From positions 124,001 to 188,000 of the forward strand of contig NZ_FOLQ01000003.1 of the NCBI RefSeq assembly GCF_900112365.1: a stretch of 64,000 bases of DNA, in the 5' to 3' direction. The notes under the pieces are model-generated. The model worked only from the letters and a program-made list of their open reading frames with translations. It did not search any database and was not told where the DNA came from. Within the stretch, counting starts at the first letter, position 1, and every line of letters starts with the position of its first letter. The DNA is from Spirosoma endophyticum. Its GTDB lineage: Bacteria; Bacteroidota; Bacteroidia; Cytophagales; Spirosomataceae. Shown in pieces: positions 1 through 7,691 of this stretch. The position numbers and the translations under genes are program-made.

Positions 1-1274
1 TTGCCAAAAATTTTTGACCCATTGATCGTCGCTGATTTTAATAGATCCGCTGTTGAAAGACCTGCCCCCTGCATGGCTTTCAACTCATCTATGAAGGACG
101 TAGCATGAAAGGTGCCGGGATTACCGGCGTCCGTTCCAGCCACTACGTTGATACCTGCATGCCAGACTTTTTTTAGGTTGATCTGCTTAATGGAATCCCG
201 CTTAATCGAACGCGCCTGATAGGCCGGGCTGCTGAGTAAGTCAGTATATCGTTTGCGGACTTCCGGTTCGGGTAAGTGTTTGAAGTCAAAGAGGGTTCCA
301 AGTACGTAGGGGTTGGCGTTGGCAAATTCGTAGGGAGTCAGCTTTCGACTGTCGCCGAAGAAACCCGTTATTCCCCGGTTGACGATCATGGTTGGGCCAT
401 AACTTACTTTGTTTTTCTGCATCAAACCAATGAGTTCATCATCAATAATACCGTCTTCCGGGCTATGAACCAGAAAGTCGGCCCCGTATTTCACGCCTAG
501 TTTAGCCGCAAGCAATTCCTGTGTATGTATCGCCAGTTTAAGCCCGTTTTTATGGGTTTCATCGATGGCAGCCTGCACAACGGGAATCAGTTCTTCCCCT
601 GATTTGCCCATGCCCCGAATAATGAACCAAACCTTAATAAAGTCAGGCTTGTAGGCCAGTTGCCGACGAACCATTTCGCGGGCTTCCTCGGGGGAGTTAG
701 CTTTGAGTATGGGCGAATCATCAACTTTAAATGCCTCGGGCTGATAGGTCGAAATGAGTGGCCCAGTCATCAAAATCTGCGGGCTGGCGTAGTCTTTATT
801 AAAGCGATCTCGATAAGGATACTGGTAAAGCGGTCCGCCGATGTCGATTACGGTCGTGATGCCGCAAGCTAAATACCGACGCAATAAGTCGCCCAAATTG
901 TCACGTAGCCATTTTCGCTCGGTTTCATAGGGCCGGTATTTCGTCAGGTTGACGCCATCGGGTCGGGTATAAATGCTACCGGACTGAAACAAGTGGATAT
1001 GACTGTCAATCAAGCCGGGTAGCAGCCATTTTCCTTTGGCATTAATGACGGTTGCTCCATCGGGTACTTTTAAATTCTTGCCAATTTTCTTAATCGTCTC
1101 ATTTTCAATTAAGAGACTTATGTTTTCGCGTACTTTGCCCGTTTCAACGTCAATTAAGTTACCATCTACCAATACAACTGGCCGTTTGGATGGATTGGCG
1201 CTATCTGCCGTAATTGGTTGGCTATAGACGATTGTGCTTCCGAGTAGTAACAGAAGAAATAGAGCGTGTTTCAT
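1..1274 (-). CDS. Secreted amidohydrolase family protein (3' end outside window)
   Basis: The reading frame opens with ATG at 1274 and is still open at base 1, giving 424 codons. The N-terminus is a signal peptide (hydrophobic run at residues 5-17, ending near YSQ), so the enzyme is probably periplasmic. It then shows the amidohydrolase pattern: GKWLLPGLIDSHIHL with the metal-binding HxH at residues 92-94, an IKVW strand around the predicted third metal ligand, IHTQE, and a late AGTDAGNPG with the metal-binding Asp. The last visible residues, SATINGSKIFG, match the conserved segment shortly before the C-terminus, so roughly 50 residues are missing. The family is imidazolonepropionase/prolidase-like; the substrate cannot be read from sequence. 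Confidence 0.88.
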   Translation of the reverse strand, partial: MKHALFLLLLLGSTIVYSQPITADSANPSKRPVVLVDGNLIDVETGKVRENISLLIENETIKKIGKNLKVPDGATVINAKGKWLLPGLIDSHIHLFQSGSIYTRPDGVNLTKYRPYETERKWLRDNLGDLLRRYLACGITTVIDIGGPLYQYPYRDRFNKDYASPQILMTGPLISTYQPEAFKVDDSPILKANSPEEAREMVRRQLAYKPDFIKVWFIIRGMGKSGEELIPVVQAAIDETHKNGLKLAIHTQELLAAKLGVKYGADFLVHSPEDGIIDDELIGLMQKNKVSYGPTMIVNRGITGFFGDSRKLTPYEFANANPYVLGTLFDFKHLPEPEVRKRYTDLLSSPAYQARSIKRDSIKQINLKKVWHAGINVVAGTDAGNPGTFHATSFIDELKAMQGAGLSTADLLKSATINGSKIFG

Positions 1275-1320
1275 TGGATTTGAGTAGTAGAACTAGTACA
1301 AGATAAAAACGTGATCTACA

Positions 1321-1680
1321 TTATTTCGCGGGATTCTCATCAATGCCTAATCTTGGTAAGGCCGGGTTCAGAATTCTGGGCACGATTTTGATTCGGAATA
1401 CCCGCATACCCGCTACGTCAAAATCACAACCGTAAAATCCCCGCTGCTTAATCCCGCGATATACCGCCGTATAATTTACCTTAGGCGGCCAGTTATTTGT
1501 GGCCAGTTCAACGGTAATAGCATCTACGGCTTTGCGAAGGTTCGAGAAAAAAATGACTGTTGGATCACGCTGACGTAGCGCGGTCAACGAGCCGATATAT
1601 TGAAGTGTCACTTCATAAATAACACGACTGGATAAACGAATTTTGGGCTCTTTCGGGCCTTTTTCGGGCGGATTCATCAT
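1321..1680 (-). CDS. Hypothetical protein, 119 aa
   Basis: A basic 119-residue protein that I do not recognise. There is no signal peptide or membrane segment. The N-terminus is charged and proline-rich (MNPPEKGPKEPK); the rest looks like a compact alpha/beta fold, with a central block containing TNNWPPKVNYTAVYRGIK and a Cys at GFYGCDFD. It lies 46 bp upstream of the amidohydrolase start and about 210 bp from pdhB on the same strand. It is kept as a real gene because it fills an otherwise empty gap and has no competing frame. Confidence 0.55.
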   Translation of the reverse strand: MMNPPEKGPKEPKIRLSSRVIYEVTLQYIGSLTALRQRDPTVIFFSNLRKAVDAITVELATNNWPPKVNYTAVYRGIKQRGFYGCDFDVAGMRVFRIKIVPRILNPALPRLGIDENPAK

Positions 1681-1773
1681 CTGTGGTAATAATACGAAAA
1701 ACTATGCGTCTATTTTTCGATGCATAAACTATTTCGGTAGTATGGCTGTTTTACCTATAATTGCGCCAATCAA

Positions 1774-1804
1774 CGCCCGACTGTTCAAACAGCCGGGCGT
1801 TTTT
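1774..1804 (+). terminator. Rho-independent terminator facing the plus strand, no gene in front of it
   Basis: CGCCCGACTG and CAGCCGGGCG form a 10-bp stem with one mismatch and a TTCAAA loop, followed by TTTTT on the plus strand only. Both flanking genes are on the minus strand, so this terminator has no visible client. Confidence 0.55.
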
Positions 1805-1833
1805 GTTGTGGTTCACAGATAATGTAAGCATCA

Positions 1834-1866
1834 AAAAAGCGTCGGCCAGAGAGACCCACGCTTTTT
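1834..1866 (-). terminator. Terminator of pdhB
   Basis: AAAAAGCGT and ACGCTTTTT flank a short loop, with inner pairing of GG with CC. On the minus strand the hairpin is followed by a T run and lies 25 bp past the pdhB stop codon. Confidence 0.6.
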
Positions 1867-1891
1867 AGTTTTACTCTAAAATAACTTTACC

Positions 1892-2872
1892 TTACTTTTT
1901 ATACATCACGGCTTCTACAGCCTGCAACGTACGTTTCACATTCGGCAGAATAGCCTCGATAAGTGTGGGCGCATAGGGCAGCGGTAAATCCAGGCTGTTG
2001 ACCCGGATAACCGGCGAGTCCAGATAGTCAAACGCATTACGTTGAATATTGTACGTCAACTCCGACGAGATGGCTGCCAGCGGCCAGGCTTCCTCTACAA
2101 TTACGCAGCGATTCGTTTTCTTTACGGAACTGATAATCGTTGCATAATCGATCGGACGGACCGAACGCAGGTCAATTACTTCTGCTGAAACACCATTTTT
2201 GGCTAACTCATCAGCCGCAGCCAAAGCCACTTTCATGATTTTACCGAAAGAAACAATCGTTACGTCGTTGCCTTCCCGAACGACTTTAGCCTGCCCGATG
2301 GGAATCAGATATTCTTCTTCTGGCACCTGTCCTTTATCGCCATACATCAACTCCGATTCCATGAAAATGACGGGGTCATTATCGCGGATGCAGGACTTGA
2401 GCAAGCCTTTGGCGTCATAAGGATTTGATGGAACGACAACCTTCAAACCTGACGTATTGGCAAACCAGTTTTCGAAGTTTTGCGAGTGTTGCGAAGACAG
2501 CATACCGGCATTACCCGTTGGTCCCCGAAAGACAATCGGGCAGGAGTACTGACCGCCCGACATCGACATGACTTTGGCGGCCGAATTAATGACCTGATCA
2601 ATCGCAACGAGCGAAAAGTTAAACGTCATGAACTCAATAATAGGCCGTAGTCCGTTGATGGCTGAACCAACGCCAATACCAGCAAAACCCAGTTCGGCGA
2701 TGGGTGTATCAATTACCCGCTCCGGTCCAAATTCGTCCAGCATTCCCTGACTAACCTTATAGGCTCCGTTGTATTCGGCGACTTCTTCGCCCATCAGATA
2801 GACTTTCGGGTCCCGGCGCATTTCTTCCGTCATGGCCTCCCGCAGGGCTTCGCGGAACTGTATTTCTCTCAT
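1892..2872 (-). CDS. pdhB: Pyruvate dehydrogenase E1 component, beta subunit
   Basis: This is the beta chain of the thiamine-diphosphate-dependent E1 enzyme, which decarboxylates pyruvate for acetyl-CoA formation in the cytoplasmic pyruvate dehydrogenase complex. The length of 326 aa is normal. The pyrimidine-binding domain fills the first half (VYLMGEEVAEYNGAYKV, then DTPIAELGFAGIGVG). The transketolase C-terminal domain follows (VTIVSFGKIMKVALAAADEL, VIDLRSVRPIDY, VEEAWPLAAISSEL). The start ATREIQF-type ATG at 2872 fits a predicted promoter about 75 bp upstream. The alpha subunit and E2 are not in the window; the gene appears monocistronic, with its own promoter and terminator. A branched-chain 2-oxoacid E1 beta is the alternative, but the sequence is closer to PdhB. 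Confidence 0.93.
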   Translation of the reverse strand: MREIQFREALREAMTEEMRRDPKVYLMGEEVAEYNGAYKVSQGMLDEFGPERVIDTPIAELGFAGIGVGSAINGLRPIIEFMTFNFSLVAIDQVINSAAKVMSMSGGQYSCPIVFRGPTGNAGMLSSQHSQNFENWFANTSGLKVVVPSNPYDAKGLLKSCIRDNDPVIFMESELMYGDKGQVPEEEYLIPIGQAKVVREGNDVTIVSFGKIMKVALAAADELAKNGVSAEVIDLRSVRPIDYATIISSVKKTNRCVIVEEAWPLAAISSELTYNIQRNAFDYLDSPVIRVNSLDLPLPYAPTLIEAILPNVKRTLQAVEAVMYKK

Positions 2873-2947
2873 ACTGAGTATATTGATTTCGTTTTATGGC
2901 CTGTCAGCTAATACACATTAGCTGCTGGCATTGGCTAAAAATCTGGC

Positions 2948-2979
2948 CAAAATTAGGCAAAATGGCCTGATTCATCAAA
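2948..2979 (-). promoter_or_regulatory. Promoter of pdhB
   Basis: Read on the minus strand: TTTG (2979-2976), a 20-nt spacer, then TAATTTTG (2955-2948), a full match to the Bacteroidota -7 element TAnnTTTG with correct spacing. The predicted leader is about 70 nt. Confidence 0.7.
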
Positions 2980-3041
2980 TCATCTTTACTGGCTTTTTCA
3001 TCATCTGCCGTAATGATTGTAGAAGGTGTGATTTTAACGAT

Positions 3042-5348
3042 CTACCGCACTACGGCCAGTTTTCCGGCTAAACTCTCCGTGCCATCGGACGTAACGACAA
3101 CGACTAAGTAAACGCCTGTCTGTGCCTGTCGATTTCGGTAGTCGCGCAAATTCCAGGCAGCGGTACCGCCCTGCGATCGGGTTTCATACACTAACTGGCC
3201 CCCGGCGTCAAGAATTTTTACCGTTGCGTTTTCCGTCAGGCCGTTGATGCCAACTGTACCCGTGAAATCAGGACGTACCGGATTGGGGAAAATGGTCAGT
3301 TTCCTGAGCGTATCGGTCGGTTCTGTGGCCTGCCCCTGATAGGATACTAGCCCATTGGGTTGACCCACAGGGCCGGTTTGGATAAAAACCTTGCCGCTGA
3401 CGGGCTCGATCGCTACCGCCTGAATTAAATTGTTTGGTAATGGGCTATTATCCGACTTGAACGTATCCAGCAGCTGAGAACCGTCGGGTGCTACGTGATA
3501 AATACCTGTTTGCGTGCCAATCCACTTCCGATTGCCACCATCGACAGCAATGGCCGTGACCACTTCGTTGGCCAGCAACCGGCGTCGATTAACCAACGGC
3601 GGTTGGGCATCAACGAGCCCGTCGAAGACACCAGCCGGATCATCGAACACGGTTGGACCAAGGTCAGTACCAACCCAAATCGACCCATTCCGATCTTTTG
3701 CCAGGGTTCGGATGCTGTTTGTTAATAAGCCACCTTGCCCAGCAAGAGTATTTAGGAATCGACTCCGATTCGTTTGGGGATCGAATACAAATAAGCCGCT
3801 GCCAAGGTCCAGACGAATCCATAAAAAACCGTAATCGTCGGGCACAATCTGGACCATGTTAATCTGACTAACGGACGGAAACGACTGAAACTGACCATTG
3901 GGACGGCGGACGTGCAACGTAGCTTGTGTCGTCGTTATTCGACCCGTTGCTATCCACAAATTGCCTTCCACGTCGGTAGCAAGGCTGGTAATATAGGTAC
4001 TGATCGTTGCGGGTAACGGGACCAACGTGGCAGGCTGCTCTTCGGCCTGACTCCATAGTCCGCTGCCAAAACTGCCCAGATAAAGTCGCTGTTCGGTGGG
4101 TAAATAAGCCGCCGAATTAAAACTGCGGGATAAGCCAGCAATTAACGTATTGGCCCAGCGATCATTGGGGACAGAAAGTACGTTAATTGGCGGTTGATTT
4201 GCGGAGAACAACGTATCGTTTCGTGGTCCGGCAGGAAGTGCAATGAGCGTTTGTGAATACGTATAAAGTTGAGCGAATAAATCCCGCGTTGGACCATCGG
4301 GTGCAATTCGCTGAAATGTGCCGGCATTACCCGCCAGCAACCCGTTTGTCGCATCGGCAACCCACACGCGATTTTCATCGGCAATGACTTCTCTTGGGTC
4401 AGTCAATAAGGCGCCGGTAAAGGGGCTGGAGCCAGGTAATGTAACGGCTTTATCGGTAGCCAGAAGTAAGCCAGCTGTGGCCGGAAATTGCCGTATGATG
4501 GCATTGGACAACGATTGCGTTAAAATCCACTTGTTATTTTGCCGTTCATAAACGCCCAGATTATTGAGCGTTGCTGACAATCGACCCTGGTTTGTACTAA
4601 TCGACTCAATTGGCAAACCTGGTACGTCGATTTGCTTCCAGTTAGCCGGATCAGCAATGTTGACACCAACTGTGAAGCGTATGGCTCGGATTCTGCGTCC
4701 GGTTTCTTTCGGAATTACGGCTGCCGTCAGCGCATACAAGCTATCGGCCGTGGCGGCTGTTTGAATGATCGGTAGGGGAGTACCGTCAGATCGCAGGCTG
4801 AAATACGTATCACGGATCTCGTTTTTCAGGACATCCAGCACGATCAGGCCAAAATCGGTGCTGAGGTAGGCATTATTGCCAATGCGGTTAATATGATTGA
4901 TTGTTCGGAAGGCTGGTAAATTGGCTGTCGTAACGATTATGTTCACATTTACGACTGTGCCAGGTTCGCCTGTGTCGGATACCGTCAGAAAATCAATATT
5001 TCCGTTTCGATACGTGATGAGTAACCGTTTCTGATCGGCAAGATAAAGTAAACGGCTGATGCCTATATCGCTTAACCCGGCCGTTTTGCCTAACGTAGTG
5101 GTTTCATTTGTGCTTTTATCGTAATAAAACAGCCCGTTTTGCGTCGCCGTATAGATTTTATTGGCGACAACCGCCACCGACTGTCCCGACTGGTAACTAA
5201 CATGCGACTGCCAGGTGCCAATTTGGGCGAATGATGAATAATGAATGATGAATAATGAATGAAAAATCAACAATAAACGCCAGAGTTTAGGCATGGATCT
5301 AGACATCCACGGTTGATTTAGCATTGCTTTTTTTTTAATATTCATCAT
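3042..5348 (-). CDS. porZ: PorZ-like type IX secretion system surface protein
   Basis: 768 aa with an N-terminal signal peptide ending at SSFAQ (about residue 42). Next come repeated beta-propeller blades of the two-component-regulator type (GNLWIATGR, GFLWIRLDLGSGLFVFDP, GSIWVGTDLGPTVFDD). From about residue 690 there is a C-terminal T9SS-type sorting domain with IFPNPVRPDF and a terminal GVYLVVV strand. Size, the opening GTWQSHVSY followed by NGLFYYD and GLSDIGIS, and the domain order match PorZ. In Porphyromonas PorZ is an outer-surface T9SS component that works with PorU in delivering A-LPS to cargo. The start is uncertain: ATG at 5348 lies inside a tandem repeat, and later Met codons (residues 9, 15 and 19) also give an acceptable signal peptide. 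A generic propeller protein carrying a sorting domain is the alternative. Confidence 0.8.
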   Translation of the reverse strand: MMNIKKKAMLNQPWMSRSMPKLWRLLLIFHSLFIIHYSSFAQIGTWQSHVSYQSGQSVAVVANKIYTATQNGLFYYDKSTNETTTLGKTAGLSDIGISRLLYLADQKRLLITYRNGNIDFLTVSDTGEPGTVVNVNIIVTTANLPAFRTINHINRIGNNAYLSTDFGLIVLDVLKNEIRDTYFSLRSDGTPLPIIQTAATADSLYALTAAVIPKETGRRIRAIRFTVGVNIADPANWKQIDVPGLPIESISTNQGRLSATLNNLGVYERQNNKWILTQSLSNAIIRQFPATAGLLLATDKAVTLPGSSPFTGALLTDPREVIADENRVWVADATNGLLAGNAGTFQRIAPDGPTRDLFAQLYTYSQTLIALPAGPRNDTLFSANQPPINVLSVPNDRWANTLIAGLSRSFNSAAYLPTEQRLYLGSFGSGLWSQAEEQPATLVPLPATISTYITSLATDVEGNLWIATGRITTTQATLHVRRPNGQFQSFPSVSQINMVQIVPDDYGFLWIRLDLGSGLFVFDPQTNRSRFLNTLAGQGGLLTNSIRTLAKDRNGSIWVGTDLGPTVFDDPAGVFDGLVDAQPPLVNRRRLLANEVVTAIAVDGGNRKWIGTQTGIYHVAPDGSQLLDTFKSDNSPLPNNLIQAVAIEPVSGKVFIQTGPVGQPNGLVSYQGQATEPTDTLRKLTIFPNPVRPDFTGTVGINGLTENATVKILDAGGQLVYETRSQGGTAAWNLRDYRNRQAQTGVYLVVVVTSDGTESLAGKLAVVR

Positions 5349-5366
5349 TCATCATTCATCATTCAT
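5230..5366. repeat. GATGAAT tandem/inverted repeat spanning the tdk/porZ junction
   Basis: On the minus strand the junction reads as four copies of a 7-base unit (GATGAAT type) at 5366-5340, which encode the tdk C-terminus (MNDE), its stop codon and the porZ start. A related, opposite-oriented block at 5230-5263 lies within porZ and encodes the hydrophobic core and end of its signal peptide. The two blocks share a 13-base complement (ATGAATGATGAAT), so the mRNA can fold across about 85 nt. Confidence 0.75.
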
Positions 5367-5981
5367 AACGTCTTCATAAGCCCACTCTTTCCGACCGGCA
5401 TCATCGCCAAGGTTGAAACACCGCCGACAGCGGGCTTCGTAGCTGTCTGTTTCGCCCAATAGCACACGATCTTTTGAGGGTAAAAGGCGATAGGAATAGT
5501 GGGCAATGTCGCCACAAACTACACAAATAGCGTGCACTTTTGTTACGTATTCGGCAATGCTCATTAACTGGGGCATGCAGCCAAAGGGCTTTCCCGAGAA
5601 GTCCATATCCAATCCCGCTACAATAACGCGTTTCCCCTGATTCGCCAGTATGTTGCAGACATCGGCAATTTCTTTATCAAAAAACTGGGCTTCATCAATA
5701 CCAACCACATCGCAATTGCCCGCCAGCGCTGGAATCTCGGCCGCCGTTTTTACGGGTATCGAATGAATCGAGTTTGCCGAGTGCGACACAATGTTTTCTT
5801 CGTGATAACGCGTATCCAATGCAGGTTTGAAGATCCGAACGTTTAGTTTGGCTATCCGGGCACGCGTGAGCCTACGGATCAGTTCTTCGGTTTTGCCGGA
5901 AAACATCGAGCCGCAGATTACTTCGATCCAGCCTGTGCGGAGGTGGGGCGGGTCACGTCGACGAGTGGGTTCAATAAACAT
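5352..5981 (-). CDS. tdk: Thymidine kinase
   Basis: Phosphorylates thymidine to dTMP in the pyrimidine salvage pathway. At 209 aa it is a normal type II (tetrameric) bacterial thymidine kinase. Visible motifs are the P-loop [15 protein letters not shown] (residues 25-39), the DEAQFF block with the catalytic base region, and the lasso/zinc region with CVVCGD and CRRC supplying four Cys ligands. The protein ends in EDVMNDE, where the last residues and the stop codon fall inside the tandem heptamer repeat, so slippage there would alter only its tail. It lies 3 bp from the annotated porZ start and is probably co-transcribed with it. Confidence 0.95.
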   Translation of the reverse strand: MFIEPTRRRDPPHLRTGWIEVICGSMFSGKTEELIRRLTRARIAKLNVRIFKPALDTRYHEENIVSHSANSIHSIPVKTAAEIPALAGNCDVVGIDEAQFFDKEIADVCNILANQGKRVIVAGLDMDFSGKPFGCMPQLMSIAEYVTKVHAICVVCGDIAHYSYRLLPSKDRVLLGETDSYEARCRRCFNLGDDAGRKEWAYEDVMNDE

Positions 5982-6138
5982 GGAGAATTAGTCGTTTTAA
6001 AGGCCGGTAACTTGTTTTAAAACGAATAAACCGACTTTGCCGTGAAAGGCTTGCTAATCGGTCGTAAATTGCCTTTTTGATTTGATAGCAGGTTTGCGAC
6101 CGAAAACGTTACAGTATACAAAACAAAGGCTTTTCCTA

Positions 6139-7470
6139 ATGTCGAACAAGTTCAACGCCAACGCTCTTACCGAATATAGCAGGTCGTATGCCCGTCGGGT
6201 AGCTACCGATTTTTATCAGAAACATGCTACCATTAATGGCCAGCAAATTCTGTCGTTGACGCCCATTAGTCAAATTAATATGTTTGTCCTCAGTAGTTTG
6301 TCTGATAAATGGCAGGCTGATGCGGCCAAGTTTCGCAGCCCTTATTTTGACTTTACGGATGCCGACGTGCAGGAAGCGCTGCAAAATTTCATGAACGTAG
6401 TGTCGCAACATATTTGTGTTCGACGCGAACATCTTGAACCCTTGCTTGCCGATGCCGCGCGTCGCACGATCATTATGATTTTCGATCCAAGGGCTTACTT
6501 TGATGAAATTCTGCGTAGCCAGCCGGAGTTTACATTAACGGCTGCAGCGCTGAAACATATTACACGCTATACAAAGATCAACCAATTCATTCCCGCCCAT
6601 ATTACCCAACGTATCAAAGACAAGCCCTTTGTGTATGCAAATCAGGCCATTGGGTATCTGGATGAAGCCCTTACGCAACGCGGCCATGAACTTGAGCATT
6701 ACGATAAATTTGTAGCCTTGTTCTCGGAAAAGCTACCAATGGACGTATCGGCTTTGCTACGTAGTCATGTACCCGATGTCATTCCAAATGCGCCATCGCG
6801 ATCATTTTTCGATACGGCTACTGAATCGACTGTTCCACCTGCCCCATTGGTTGCCGCCGAAGTCAGTCCGTCTACTGAAACAGTACAGGAAAATGCTACC
6901 GCAACTGTTGCGCCAGCCATTCCGCCCCAGCCTGTACCAGCAAGTGTAGAGGAAATTAAAGAATCGTTGAAAGAGATTTCCGCCCACCCAGCCCCGGTAG
7001 ACGATTCAGACGTAAGCGGCCCGATGTTTCTTCAGGGAGGGGCTGGTCCGGAGCCAGTTGCCCCAATTAGTCAACCGTCGCAATTACAAACTGGTGCCAT
7101 CACGCAGCCTGCTACGTCTGAACCGGCGCAACCCACTGTTCCGGCGGCTACAACACCGACGCTGAATGATACAATCCGGGAGGCAGCCCCCGCTGAACCT
7201 GCCAACTCGATTGCTGAGACCTTTCATCGCGCGCCCATTGAGAGCATTGCCCGGAGCATTTCGCTGAACCAGAAATTCAGGTTTATCAACCAGTTGTTCA
7301 ATGGGAATGCGAGTGAGTATAGCCAGGCAATTCAGGAAATAGATACACTAAATAATTACGGGCAGGCACTCGATCTGATTTCTGACCAGTATGCATCGCA
7401 GTACATCTGGGATATGAAGAGTGATGAGGTGAGTGAACTGGTCGAAATTCTGAAACGCCGATTCTCGTAA
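6139..7470 (+). CDS. Conserved hypothetical protein with Pro/Ala-rich linker
   Basis: 443 aa from ATG at 6139 (MSNKFNANALTEYSRSYAR); an upstream in-frame start at 6082 would add 19 residues of unconvincing sequence. Three parts are visible: a mainly helical N-terminal domain (about 1-215), a low-complexity linker rich in Pro, Ala, Thr and Gln (about 225-365), and a helical C-terminal domain (about 375-443, SLNQKFRFINQLFNGN to EILKRRF). I recall the C-terminal pattern from uncharacterised Bacteroidota proteins but know no function. There is no signal peptide or membrane helix, so it is probably cytoplasmic. It is divergent from tdk. Confidence 0.8.
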   Translation: MSNKFNANALTEYSRSYARRVATDFYQKHATINGQQILSLTPISQINMFVLSSLSDKWQADAAKFRSPYFDFTDADVQEALQNFMNVVSQHICVRREHLEPLLADAARRTIIMIFDPRAYFDEILRSQPEFTLTAAALKHITRYTKINQFIPAHITQRIKDKPFVYANQAIGYLDEALTQRGHELEHYDKFVALFSEKLPMDVSALLRSHVPDVIPNAPSRSFFDTATESTVPPAPLVAAEVSPSTETVQENATATVAPAIPPQPVPASVEEIKESLKEISAHPAPVDDSDVSGPMFLQGGAGPEPVAPISQPSQLQTGAITQPATSEPAQPTVPAATTPTLNDTIREAAPAEPANSIAETFHRAPIESIARSISLNQKFRFINQLFNGNASEYSQAIQEIDTLNNYGQALDLISDQYASQYIWDMKSDEVSELVEILKRRFS

Positions 7471-7691
7471 ATCAGACAATGTTGCGTTGATCCATATTAC
7501 TGCATTAGATCGTTCGTGCATTTTTTAGATAAGAGGTTATGTAGCTTTTTGGGAGTAGTGTGTCTTTTTGGGAGAACGTTCGTCTCATGAAAGCTATAAT
7601 CTCCTGATAAAAACATCCGCAAAGTCCTTTTCAACCGATTGGAATCTTCAGGGAGGTTGGGCGTATTCTCAACACTTGAACGAAGGGAATT

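Noticed and set aside
5230-5366. CRISPR-like array at the tdk/porZ junction
   Set aside because: The units are 7 bases in tandem with no spacers and lie within coding sequence; no cas genes are present.
7541-7575. Direct repeat CTTTTTGGGAG in the gap before 7692
   Set aside because: Two copies of 11 bases with no associated gene or structure; too little to call an element.
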